Assembly (NCBI GenBank): GCA_023266335.1
Contig: JAHFQJ010000008.1
Location: 1 to 64,000, forward strand
Length of the DNA: 64,000 bases
Direction of reading: 5' to 3'
Source of the DNA: Burkholderiaceae bacterium
GTDB taxonomy: Bacteria; Pseudomonadota; Gammaproteobacteria; Burkholderiales; Burkholderiaceae
Below the pieces are notes generated by a model, which was not told the DNA's origin, searched no databases, and saw only the letters and a program-made list of their open reading frames with translations. Below, one piece after another: positions 26,031 through 35,102 of the stretch (positions are counted from its first letter, which is position 1; every line of letters starts with the position of its first letter). Made by a program: the position numbers and the translations under genes.

Positions 26031-26612
26031 ATGAAAACTGAAAATCTAATTAAAATTCAAGTTGTTGTTGGAATATTGGCAACATTTGCTACAATATTTT
26101 CTTTTTATAAAATTAAGCAAACTATTGAACAATCTAATCAAATTAAGCAAGAAATTAGGCAATTAGAAATAACAAAAGCTGAATTAGAAAGAAAAAAAGA
26201 TGATCTGCAGGTAAAAAATGCAGATCTGGCGACATATATAGCGCCAGATAGAGCTACTCCGCTCCAAAATCCAAAAGGTCAAGTGCAGTCATGGTTATAT
26301 ATTGGCAGAGTATCAGAACATGGTAAATGGTCACCAATATCTAATAACATAACAATAATATCGGGCAGTCCAACAAACGTTGATAAGATAGAGAAAATTT
26401 TTATTAAAAATAACACATTAATGGCAGATAGTATTTCTGATAATAATATAAAACCTTCTTCATTAGATGCAGTCAAACCCGTATTTAAATTCATAAAAGC
26501 TGGTATTAATCTTGACATTATTAAGATACAAACCTCCAATTCAATTGGATATGGTAAATTGGTTTGGGCACAAGTAAATGTCAATAGTTCTGATATTCTT
26601 GAGCTGAAATAA
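26031..26612 (+). CDS. single-pass coiled-coil membrane protein in the type VI locus
   Basis: The start is placed at ATG 26031, one base after the stop of the preceding gene, giving 193 residues. One membrane helix (about 9-26) is followed by a charged coiled coil (about 28-70; IRQLEITKAELERKKDDLQ) and a C-terminal globular part (about 80-193) with SWLYIGRVSEHGKW. The topology suggests a short cytoplasmic N-terminus and an extracytoplasmic domain. I recognise no family; SH3-like folding of the C-terminal part is possible but not shown. Confidence 0.65.
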   Translation: MKTENLIKIQVVVGILATFATIFSFYKIKQTIEQSNQIKQEIRQLEITKAELERKKDDLQVKNADLATYIAPDRATPLQNPKGQVQSWLYIGRVSEHGKWSPISNNITIISGSPTNVDKIEKIFIKNNTLMADSISDNNIKPSSLDAVKPVFKFIKAGINLDIIKIQTSNSIGYGKLVWAQVNVNSSDILELK

Positions 26613-26814
26613 CAGCAAATTTACAAGTTTTAGCATCTCTAAAATTAATTAGTTACCACTGAGGTATTTCTTGGTGGTCATTTAAATAATCTCAACAAAT
26701 ATCTGCTGGAATGACTGACTCTCTATGTACCAGCAGAGCCTGAAACGGAAACCCCATATATACTCCGCAGTTTGCCTTGGTGGAAAGCACGGTAAAAATA
26801 GCTTTTTTTAATCT

Positions 26815-27726
26815 TTAAATATCCTCATTTTCTAAAGACAAATTATTAATATTTTTTTTAGTACCCAATGTATTTTTACGCCGCAGTTCTACATGACCTA
26901 AATCAAGGTTTTTCCATCTTCCGCCCCAAGTTAAGCCAACTTCTTCTGCAGTTTGTCCATATAATTTATAGCCTTTCACCGTCCAAGCATCAGAGGCTGC
27001 AATAATTAGCACATTATTTTTTCGAAATGCGCAATCAGATGCTAATCCGTATTGATGATAGCTTAACCCGCCTTTTGCTTTGGTTATACCTTTTGCATAT
27101 AATTCATCTTGGCGCTCAAAAGGGCGGTATCCTTCTATTAAAACCATTTCATAATTATAATTATCCTTCATTATTTTAAGTACAATTAATAATTTTTGAT
27201 GAAACTCCGGATCTAATTCTGCCCAGTATCTTCTTGCACTTTTAATCATATTTTTTCTAGACTGAATGAAATATTCTTCTGGAATAGAAGTAGGCAAAGG
27301 AAAAATAGAGGCTGTAGATTTTGAATGATAGCTGGAATTTGGAACTGCCTCAATGACAACATTATCAAATAAGCTTGGAGGCAAACTAGGCGGCGGAGCT
27401 AACTGTTCGCCAGCTAATAATCTTGCCACAGTGGTATTTTTATATGCATTATCCGAGCTTTCAAAAGAAAATAAATTAAATTTTATTTCTTTGGTATAAG
27501 CAATAACTAATAATGTAGGAATTGATACAGCAGATGCAATAAAAAAAATAAATAAATAATTTTCACGCTTAAATAGATTGCTATGCTTAAAATATATTAT
27601 ATTTTTTAGGTATGTATAAACATATTTTATCTTACATATAATAGATAAGCGTAAATCAGGGAAAAAAATGACAGCGAGGCTAGAGCCTATGATTATAATA
27701 TATAAAATAACCAAAATTAGACTCAT
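26815..27726 (-). CDS. tagX: M15-family peptidoglycan peptidase, TagX-like
   Basis: A 303-residue membrane protein with two N-terminal hydrophobic segments (about 2-25 and 55-78) and a C-terminal zinc peptidase domain of the VanY/endolysin M15 type (about 165-290). Zinc ligands are visible in GLSYHQYGLASDCAF (His and Asp) and DLGHVEL (second His), after the conserved LIEGYRPFERQDELY. In Acinetobacter, TagX is such an L,D-endopeptidase and opens the wall for assembly of the type VI machine; its place in this locus fits that role. The symbol is by analogy, and substrate cleavage is not shown here. Confidence 0.78.
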   Translation of the reverse strand: MSLILVILYIIIIGSSLAVIFFPDLRLSIICKIKYVYTYLKNIIYFKHSNLFKRENYLFIFFIASAVSIPTLLVIAYTKEIKFNLFSFESSDNAYKNTTVARLLAGEQLAPPPSLPPSLFDNVVIEAVPNSSYHSKSTASIFPLPTSIPEEYFIQSRKNMIKSARRYWAELDPEFHQKLLIVLKIMKDNYNYEMVLIEGYRPFERQDELYAKGITKAKGGLSYHQYGLASDCAFRKNNVLIIAASDAWTVKGYKLYGQTAEEVGLTWGGRWKNLDLGHVELRRKNTLGTKKNINNLSLENEDI

Positions 27727-27744
27727 AGTTGAGATAAGTATATG

Positions 27745-28338
27745 TTAAATATTAAATAAGTTTGGCACTTTAGCCGGCTTTTCCACTGGTTTTTCTATAC
27801 TTTTATTTACCGGTTTTGGTTTTTTTGGTTTATCACTTTTTATTGCATGCTCTTCTTTTGCGATATTATCTGAAATTATTTCGCTGTTGTCATTTAATGC
27901 TTTTTGTAGCACACGAATCATACTTTCAATTTCTGTACGGGTATTAAAATCTTTTTTAGGCTGATTAATATTCATATCTTGAATAACTTTTGAACCAACT
28001 TTTAAGGATGAAATTAAAACTACCGCCTGAAGCTCTAATTTAATATCTTCATAACTGCTATCGTCCCCGATTAATTTTAACCCTGTGCTTGCTGATTTTA
28101 TAGCATCAGGAAACATTTTTCTATCATAATAAATAAGAGAAAGTTTATGCCAAGCTCCTTTATTACTAGGTTCATTTTTTGTTATTTTTGTATATATCTC
28201 AATGCTTTTTACATCATCAGTTTTGGTATATTTTGCCTTACCATCGTTTGAATCAAACATTTTATTAGTAGCAGCACAACCAGATAATAAAATAATACAT
28301 GCAGATACACTGACTGAAAACTTAAAGATATTAATCAT
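27745..28338 (-). CDS. TPR-containing lipoprotein in the type VI locus
   Basis: A 197-residue lipoprotein: the signal peptide ends in the lipobox LLSGC (acylated Cys21). Residues about 45-95 (SIEIYTKITKNEPSNKGAWHK, then YYDRKMFPDAIKSASTGLK) look like two tetratricopeptide repeats. The tail is proline- and lysine-rich (KPKKPKPVNKSIEKPVEKP). It lies 18 bp upstream of the M15 peptidase gene on the same strand. No TssJ is recognised in the locus, and this is the only lipoprotein, so it is a candidate outer-membrane anchor. It does not look like the TssJ beta-sandwich. Confidence 0.75.
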   Translation of the reverse strand: MINIFKFSVSVSACIILLSGCAATNKMFDSNDGKAKYTKTDDVKSIEIYTKITKNEPSNKGAWHKLSLIYYDRKMFPDAIKSASTGLKLIGDDSSYEDIKLELQAVVLISSLKVGSKVIQDMNINQPKKDFNTRTEIESMIRVLQKALNDNSEIISDNIAKEEHAIKSDKPKKPKPVNKSIEKPVEKPAKVPNLFNI

Positions 28339-28530
28339 AGTTCCTTATAACAGAAATAATTATGTGTAATAGATAGCTTAATAAACAAGCTAATTATAAT
28401 GTTACCAAACATTTTTTGCAATTATAAATAATTGCACAGCACTAAAAAAGGTGTTACTATAACCGCTGTGCTTAGTGTTGAAGGACAAAAGCTTTTTACC
28501 CCTAAATCTCTATTAATTGTGCGGTTTTCT

Positions 28531-29310
28531 ATGGTATCTATAGTTCCTAAAAAAATATCCAGCAATCCATCATTATTAGGTAATGCCAAACAAGTTCAAG
28601 ACAGCAAAAAAATATCTTTTTTAGAAGCAATTAAATTAGATGAGGCTGATTGTAAATATAAAAAACCTAATAAGCCTATAGTGTTAGTGTTAATAATAGC
28701 GGTTGTAATGCTGTTAATATTCTTTTTATATAAAATCATTATTAATTATGCCTATATAGATAAAAAAGTTAATCCTATAAATCCTTTGCCTCGTCCTTTA
28801 TCATCTGTTCATGTGCCTGCCCCTATTAATCCAGCTGCTTCTAATCCTAGTTCAAACACACAGCCAGCTAAATTGGCAGATAATGCTGACTTAGCAAATC
28901 AGAATATCATATCTCGCAATACAAGCACTACAGAACATATTACAGATAAGACCACCCCAAGTAAGCAAAACAGCGAACCGGCGAATAATAGTCTCAACCG
29001 CAATGCAGGCATAAATTCAAGCACAATGAATACAGGCAGCAAATATAAGCCTAAACCTATTAATTTAGCTAAATCAGATGCTAAAACTTTTCGCTATAAA
29101 GATAAAATCATTAGAAAAAGAAAGTTTGCGGCTAAAATGCCTGATAATACTGTGCCTGATGATAAAAATTATCTCCATAAACTTCAAGAGGCAACCAGCA
29201 ATCATGTAAAATTTTTGGATAACTCTTTAAGCTTAAATTCCTCAGAAATGGAGCTATTAAAGATTATGTTAAATAATTCCAAGAAATCTGCTGATGAAGA
29301 GAAAAAATAA
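28531..29310 (+). CDS. single-pass periplasmic protein in the type VI locus
   Basis: The start is uncertain. ATG 28531 gives 259 residues; a TTG at 28432 would add 33. One membrane helix at about residues 49-70 (IVLVLIIAVVMLLIFFLYK) is followed by a proline-, asparagine- and serine-rich linker and a basic C-terminal part. The likely topology is a cytoplasmic N-terminus with the rest in the periplasm. It reads into tssM after a family B element. I recognise no family. By position and topology it could be an accessory part of the membrane complex. Confidence 0.6.
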   Translation: MVSIVPKKISSNPSLLGNAKQVQDSKKISFLEAIKLDEADCKYKKPNKPIVLVLIIAVVMLLIFFLYKIIINYAYIDKKVNPINPLPRPLSSVHVPAPINPAASNPSSNTQPAKLADNADLANQNIISRNTSTTEHITDKTTPSKQNSEPANNSLNRNAGINSSTMNTGSKYKPKPINLAKSDAKTFRYKDKIIRKRKFAAKMPDNTVPDDKNYLHKLQEATSNHVKFLDNSLSLNSSEMELLKIMLNNSKKSADEEKK

Positions 29311-29328
29311 TTATAGGCATATAATTAT

Positions 29329-29413
29329 TACTTATCATACTTGAATTTATGCCTGAATTGTGGTTAAAATTATTTTTGCCCTTGGCTTGCTGCCGGTTAA
29401 ATTGATATAAGTA
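29329..29413. repeat. family B palindromic element upstream of tssM
   Basis: An 85 bp copy starting TACTTATCATACTTGAATTTATGCC and ending AAATTGATATAAGTA. The ends are inverted and match family B with small changes. It lies 63 bp before the tssM start. Confidence 0.7.
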
Positions 29414-29476
29414 CAGTTATTTTTTAAGTTTTTTATTAATAAATTTGCATTTGCAAATGTTACCGTTTGTTTATAT

Positions 29477-32400
29477 ATGTTATCAAAAATTAAGTCTTTT
29501 TTACTAAATCCATTTGCTGCAATATGTTTGCTATCTATTTCAGTAGTATTGATAAGTTTAATTCTTTCAAAATATTTTCAATTTAATTCATTTTGGGCTT
29601 ATTTATGCGGAGCTGTTACATGTTTTATTAGTTCAGCCGCATTATTTATTCATTATTTAATTAAAAAGAGAAAAAATAAAAAATTAATAGAAAATTTAGC
29701 AGAAAATATACCTACAATCGATGATGAATTTTCTAGAAATAGTTCAAGGAAAGTAAATCATGATTTACGTCAAAGATTTATGAGTGTTATTAATCTGGTA
29801 AAAAAATCTAAGTTAGGAGATATTTCAGGGCGTACTGCTTTATATGAAGTTCCTTGGTATATTGTTATAGGAAGTCCTGCGGCCGGTAAAAGTACAGCTA
29901 TTGATAACTCAGGATTAAATTTTCCTTTAACAGAATCAAATAATACTGTCGGAGTTAAGGGTGTAGGCGGAACACGTAACTGCGACTGGTTCTTTTCCTC
30001 TGACGGCGTTTTAATTGATACAGCTGGACGCTATTCTATTTATAAAGAAGATCAAAATGAATGGATGTATTTTTTATCTTTATTAAAAAAGTCCCGCCCT
30101 ATATCTCCAATTAATGGCATATTAGTAGCGGCTAGTTTAGAAGATTTCTTAAAAGGAGGCTCTGAATTTGCCATTAATTATGCAAAAAATATTCGTGAGC
30201 GTTTACAAGAAATTACAGATAATTTAAATATTTTTGCACCTGTATATATTGTCTTTACTAAAACAGATATTTTAAAAGGGTTTGTAGAGTCATTTTCTTG
30301 TATGGATAAAGATGAATGCTCTCAAATTTGGGGGGCAACCCTGCCCTATAAAGATATTATTGAATCAAGTAATAAAAGCATTGATTTATTTGATATTTAT
30401 TTTGATGAACTTTATGAAAGTTTAAAAGAACATAACATTTCTATTATTTCCAAAAATAAGAATAAAAATATAGTGCTAGACTCTAGTTTACTTGGTTTCC
30501 CCCTTGAATTTTTAGCTGTAAAACCCGTTTTAAAAACTTTTATTATTAATCTTTTTGAAGATAATCTTTTTCAGCATAAACCAATTTTAAGGGGATTTTA
30601 TTTTACCAGCGCTGCCCAGTTGGGGAAAACAATCAGCCGTGTAAGTCAAAATATTATTCATCATTTTAATTTAGCTAATGCAAATAAAAAAGAGTTTGAA
30701 GTAGAATCTTATGCTGGATACTTTTTAAAAAATTTGTTTTTAAAAGTAATTTTTGCAGATAAAAAACTTGTCCGTCACTATATATCAAACCGTAAAAAAC
30801 ATTTTAAAGTTATAGGTTTTAGTATCGCTGCTTTTATTTTTTCTTGTTTAGCTGGGGCGTGGGCTTGGTCATTTCAAAATAATCTTTCCATGATAGAAAG
30901 TGTAAAAAATAATTTTGTTAATATTCAAAAACGCCAAGAAAGCAAACATGATCTTAACTCCACTTTACAAAATTTAGTTGATTTGCAGGACCAAATTGAA
31001 ACATTACAAAACATCTTAATTGAATCCCCATTTAAATTTAGTATGGGTTTAAGCCAAGCACAGAAACTGCAGAATCAATTGAAAAAAGAGTATTTTTTGG
31101 GAGCGCAAAAAATCTTATTTGAACCTGTAACTAAAAATTTAGAATTATTTTTGAATGAGGTATATTTAAATAGCGCAAAACTGCAAATAAAACCCTCAGC
31201 TAATCAAGATAATAATTCTGCTTCTGCTGCTTCACATAATCAGGCTTTTGTGCCGACGGATATTGAAGATGCATATAATGCCTTAAAAACGTACATCATG
31301 CTTGGAGACCCTCAATATCTTGAAGCTCCATTGTTAAGCGATCAATTAACCCGCTTTTGGATAGAATGGCTGGAAAATAATAAAGATAACACATCTGATG
31401 AACTTATCCGCAGAAATGCTGAAAAAATTCTGTCTTTTATTGTCACTCAAATTAAAGATCCAGATTTTCCTGTAATTAATAAAAAATTGGTTTTAGAAGA
31501 TCAAGTGCGTTCTATTTTACGCCAAGTATACAAAGGTTTGCCTGCAATAGAACGTGTATATACCAACATTAAGCAGCAGGCTCATACAAGGTTTAATCCG
31601 GTTACAGTGCTTGGAATTATAGGCGAAAATAATAAAAATTTATTTTCAGGAAGCTATGTAATCGACGGCACATTTACTAAAGAAGCTTGGTCTGGATTTA
31701 TCTATCAGGCAATTAAAGGGGCTGCAAATAAAGAATCTCAAAATGCAGACTGGGTTTTAAAATCCAATATACAAGATGATTTAACTCTAGAGGGAAGCCC
31801 TGAAAACATACAAAAACGCTTAACCAGCATGTATAAAGCAGAATATATAAAAGAGTGGCAAAGGTTTATACAAGGCATTTCTATTGCTGAATTCAATGAT
31901 TTTGATGGTGCTTTAAATGGGTTCAACCGTTTGGGCGATGTTAATTCTTCTCCGCTTTTAACATTGCTTTCAACTTTATTCCGTCAAACCAGCTGGGATA
32001 ATTCTAAATTATCAGAGCAAATTAATGCTTTGGATAAATTAGATGTGAATTTGGGTATAAATACAAATCTAAATAAAAATAATTTGATGAATAATCTAAG
32101 TAAATTAGACGGTTTATCACAAAATGGACAAATTTCCAATTCATTTGCCCATATTGCTAAACTTGTTGTTCTTTCAAATAAAGAAAACAACAGCAGTAAT
32201 TTAGTGCAGGGTTATTTAGCTTATTTAAGAAAAATTTCATTACGTTTTAATGAAATAAAAAGTTCAGGCGACTTAGGTCATAGTGCTAAGATATTAATGC
32301 AGAAAACGGTTGAAGGCAGTTCAGAGTTTGCTGAAACTTGGCAGTTTGCGGCTGGACAAATGTTTTCAAATAATGCAGATGCGGCACAGCAGGCATTATC

Positions 32401-33190
32401 TTCTTTATTCACACAGCCTCTGGTATATGGCTTTAGTTCTTTAACTCCTTTAGCTGAAAATGAATTGAATAAAATTTGGGTGTCCCAAGTTTATGAACCA
32501 TTCATGAAAAATTTATCTGACAAAGCTCCGTTTAATCCAAAGTCTGCAATTGGAGCTTCTGAAGCTGAAATAGCAAAAACTTTCAGTCCAGATGGAGAAA
32601 TTAATAAGTTTTTTGAAAAAGAAGCAGGTAATTTAATTAGAATAAACGGCGGAATAATAAGTGCTACCCCGTGGAAAGGCATTACCCTTAATATTAATTA
32701 TGAGCTAATTAAAAATTATCCTAGATATATTGTAAATAGCAGCGGATCTTCTGCTAATAATATTATACCAGCTGGATTTCGTCAATTTCAGATATTGCCT
32801 GTTTCTAATCCAGATATTACGGAGTATAAAATTGACGTGGGCGGACAAATTATTTCTTCTAAATCAAAAGAATTAGAGTGGTCTTACTTTTTATGGCCGT
32901 CTCCATCTAATCAAAAAACCATAAAAATTATAGCTAAAATTGCAAAAACAGGCAATGTTGTTGAAGTATTAAATTTATCCGGCGATGACTCAATAAAAAA
33001 TCTTTATATACAAGCAAATAAAACTAAGGAAATATCACAAAATGAATATGAATTAACTTGGGGTAATCCGCCAGCAGCAGTGAGTATAAAATTAAAAGCT
33101 GTTTTAGCAGATACAAGTAATAATCCAAAGAAAAATGGTTTAAACGGGTTATCTTTACTGCAGAAAATTTTTGGCAAAATTGAAAATTAA
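29477..33190 (+). CDS. tssM: type VI secretion membrane complex protein TssM (IcmF)
   Basis: TssM spans the inner membrane and periplasm and forms the channel core with TssL. The 1237-residue protein has two N-terminal membrane helices (about 12-32 and 39-60), a cytoplasmic NTPase-like domain and a third membrane helix near 450-470. The NTPase-like domain has Walker A GSPAAGKST (132-140), the VGVKGVGGTRNCDWFF stretch and Walker B-like VLIDTAGRY. A large periplasmic region with the IcmF-related and C-terminal TssM domains follows. Length and layout are normal. It is followed immediately by tagF. Confidence 0.96.
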   Translation: MLSKIKSFLLNPFAAICLLSISVVLISLILSKYFQFNSFWAYLCGAVTCFISSAALFIHYLIKKRKNKKLIENLAENIPTIDDEFSRNSSRKVNHDLRQRFMSVINLVKKSKLGDISGRTALYEVPWYIVIGSPAAGKSTAIDNSGLNFPLTESNNTVGVKGVGGTRNCDWFFSSDGVLIDTAGRYSIYKEDQNEWMYFLSLLKKSRPISPINGILVAASLEDFLKGGSEFAINYAKNIRERLQEITDNLNIFAPVYIVFTKTDILKGFVESFSCMDKDECSQIWGATLPYKDIIESSNKSIDLFDIYFDELYESLKEHNISIISKNKNKNIVLDSSLLGFPLEFLAVKPVLKTFIINLFEDNLFQHKPILRGFYFTSAAQLGKTISRVSQNIIHHFNLANANKKEFEVESYAGYFLKNLFLKVIFADKKLVRHYISNRKKHFKVIGFSIAAFIFSCLAGAWAWSFQNNLSMIESVKNNFVNIQKRQESKHDLNSTLQNLVDLQDQIETLQNILIESPFKFSMGLSQAQKLQNQLKKEYFLGAQKILFEPVTKNLELFLNEVYLNSAKLQIKPSANQDNNSASAASHNQAFVPTDIEDAYNALKTYIMLGDPQYLEAPLLSDQLTRFWIEWLENNKDNTSDELIRRNAEKILSFIVTQIKDPDFPVINKKLVLEDQVRSILRQVYKGLPAIERVYTNIKQQAHTRFNPVTVLGIIGENNKNLFSGSYVIDGTFTKEAWSGFIYQAIKGAANKESQNADWVLKSNIQDDLTLEGSPENIQKRLTSMYKAEYIKEWQRFIQGISIAEFNDFDGALNGFNRLGDVNSSPLLTLLSTLFRQTSWDNSKLSEQINALDKLDVNLGINTNLNKNNLMNNLSKLDGLSQNGQISNSFAHIAKLVVLSNKENNSSNLVQGYLAYLRKISLRFNEIKSSGDLGHSAKILMQKTVEGSSEFAETWQFAAGQMFSNNADAAQQALSSLFTQPLVYGFSSLTPLAENELNKIWVSQVYEPFMKNLSDKAPFNPKSAIGASEAEIAKTFSPDGEINKFFEKEAGNLIRINGGIISATPWKGITLNINYELIKNYPRYIVNSSGSSANNIIPAGFRQFQILPVSNPDITEYKIDVGGQIISSKSKELEWSYFLWPSPSNQKTIKIIAKIAKTGNVVEVLNLSGDDSIKNLYIQANKTKEISQNEYELTWGNPPAAVSIKLKAVLADTSNNPKKNGLNGLSLLQKIFGKIEN

Positions 33191-33191
33191 T

Positions 33192-34241
33192 ATGAAAAAT
33201 AATATATTAAATACAGCCTTGCCTCTGATTTACTTTGGTAAAATTCCTAGCAGAGGAGATTTTATCCGCAGCAGTAATAATATTTTAATGGACACATTTG
33301 ATAATTGGATCTCTTTGGTATTAAAAAACTTATCTTATAACAATCCAGCTCAATGGAAAAATGATTATGATAGTTTAAAACCGGTTAATTTTGCATTTTT
33401 CGGAAAATCGTCAAAGCATGTGTTAATTGGCTCTATGATTAAAAGTTATGATAGTTCAGGACGCCGCTTTCCTTTTCTGTGCGGCATATCTCAAAAGATA
33501 AGTTCTGTACCGGTCAGCTTTGAATGGCTTCCACTTTATTTCAGTGATGTTTGGCAAGCAACTCAATCATGGTTAAGTGATTTTATTTCCGGACAGCACT
33601 CAAACCAGCAGCAGTTGGCTCATATTATTGAAGCAGATCCAAATGAGAAAATACTAAATTCTAATAATACATATATTAATGTTAAAAATAATTATGATGC
33701 AGATAAAAATTCTTATACAGAATTTTTACAAAAAATAGATTTATTAAAATTTGCTGAAAGTCTGGACGGAAAATTTTCTACCTTTAAATTAAAACAAAGA
33801 ATTTTAGCAACCCTCATGCTGATAGAACCATTATCTGATTTAGATTCTTTTCAAAATATAAATAAAGGATTACATTTTCCTGTTTCTAATAGTAAAATAA
33901 GCACATTCAAATACCAACTACAATTTTGGTATGACATGCTGTTACCTTTCTTTAAAAAAAGAACTAATGAAGAATTATCTATTTTTCAATATCAAAATTC
34001 TATAACTGCAGAACATGAATTAGGATTTAATTTTGATAATAAATCAGATGAAATGCTTTACTCCATTCTTTCAAATAACTCAAATGAATATCTTATAGAT
34101 TTTAAAAATACAGATTGGGTTAATAATAATATTCTTAATTATCCCAATTTTGTAAAACTTTCATCTTATTTAGATAATGATGACTTAAAACTAACTCATC
34201 TTAGAAATTCATTATTTGAAAATTTTAATAATCGAGCTTAA
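33192..34241 (+). CDS. tagF: type VI secretion-associated protein TagF
   Basis: TagF represses T6SS activity post-translationally in systems where it has been studied. The start is at ATG 33192, one base after the tssM stop; an upstream TTG would overlap tssM. The 349-residue protein has the TagF N-terminal signature YFGKIPSRGDFIRSSNN and the LVLKNLSYNNPAQWKNDY block, then PVNFAFFGKSSKHVLIGSMI and the DSSGRRFPFLCGI motif. The C-terminal half (about 190-349) is less conserved. Confidence 0.92.
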   Translation: MKNNILNTALPLIYFGKIPSRGDFIRSSNNILMDTFDNWISLVLKNLSYNNPAQWKNDYDSLKPVNFAFFGKSSKHVLIGSMIKSYDSSGRRFPFLCGISQKISSVPVSFEWLPLYFSDVWQATQSWLSDFISGQHSNQQQLAHIIEADPNEKILNSNNTYINVKNNYDADKNSYTEFLQKIDLLKFAESLDGKFSTFKLKQRILATLMLIEPLSDLDSFQNINKGLHFPVSNSKISTFKYQLQFWYDMLLPFFKKRTNEELSIFQYQNSITAEHELGFNFDNKSDEMLYSILSNNSNEYLIDFKNTDWVNNNILNYPNFVKLSSYLDNDDLKLTHLRNSLFENFNNRA

Positions 34242-35078
34242 ATGAAAAAAAAAATATTACTTTTATGCATCTATTTAGCCTCTTTAACCGCACGTGAATT
34301 TGTTTTAGCAAACAGCAATGTCAGCATGCTGTCCGGCACTGCAGAACAAAATCAATCAACATCAGCCTCAACTACTGTGCTGCATGAAAATATTATTACT
34401 ATTAAGGGAAGCGTGCCAAGCGAGCGTATAAAAAATAGTATTACACAAAAATTAAATAAATTGTATCCGGAATTAAAGATTATAAATAAATTAGAGGTAA
34501 GTTCGGTTGTTACACCAGTTAATTGGGGTGAGAAAATCGAAAAATCAATTACTTCTCCTTTAAATAAAGTATCAAAAGGAGAGTTAAGAATTGATGGAAA
34601 TACCGTAAAAATCCGCGGGCAAATTTCTAATGATAAAGATAAAATTGAAGTTATAAATTTTTTAAATAATACATTTGGCTATGAATTTAAAGTTTTAGAT
34701 AATTTAGTAGTAAGCGGCACAGAACAGAGTTTGCTAGATGAAACTTTAAAAAATAGAATTATAGAGTTTGATTCAGGAAGTTCAAATATTAAAGACAGTG
34801 GTAAAAAAATACTTGATGAAATGACAGAGCCTATTTTAAAACTTAAAGAGCATAAAATTCAAATTATCGGACATACAGATAATCAAGGCTCATCAGCTGG
34901 TAATATGAAACTTTCTGAAGCCCGCGCTCAATCAATTAAATTATATCTTTTATCAAAAAATATACCAGATGCTACACTTGAAACAAATGGGTTAGGCGCA
35001 ACACAGCCATTAGTTAGTAATTCAACGGAACAAGGCAGAAAACAAAACCGTAGAATTGAATTTACATTGATTAATTAA
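34242..35078 (+). CDS. OmpA-family peptidoglycan-binding protein of the type VI locus
   Basis: A 278-residue exported protein (signal peptide about 1-24) starting directly after tagF with no gap. The middle (about 45-165) holds two repeats resembling BON domains. The C-terminus (about 172-278) is an OmpA-like domain with the wall-binding pattern IQIIGHTDNQGSSAGNMKLS, then SEARAQSIKLYLL and RKQNRRIEF. It probably anchors the secretion complex to peptidoglycan in place of the OmpA domain missing from TssL. No lipobox is seen. Confidence 0.88.
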   Translation: MKKKILLLCIYLASLTAREFVLANSNVSMLSGTAEQNQSTSASTTVLHENIITIKGSVPSERIKNSITQKLNKLYPELKIINKLEVSSVVTPVNWGEKIEKSITSPLNKVSKGELRIDGNTVKIRGQISNDKDKIEVINFLNNTFGYEFKVLDNLVVSGTEQSLLDETLKNRIIEFDSGSSNIKDSGKKILDEMTEPILKLKEHKIQIIGHTDNQGSSAGNMKLSEARAQSIKLYLLSKNIPDATLETNGLGATQPLVSNSTEQGRKQNRRIEFTLIN

Positions 35079-35102
35079 AAAAATTAAAAAGAATATGTCT
35101 AT

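Noticed and set aside
27745-28338. Lipoprotein as TssJ
   Set aside because: The mature protein looks like a helical TPR and not the TssJ beta-sandwich; it is reported only as a possible functional substitute.
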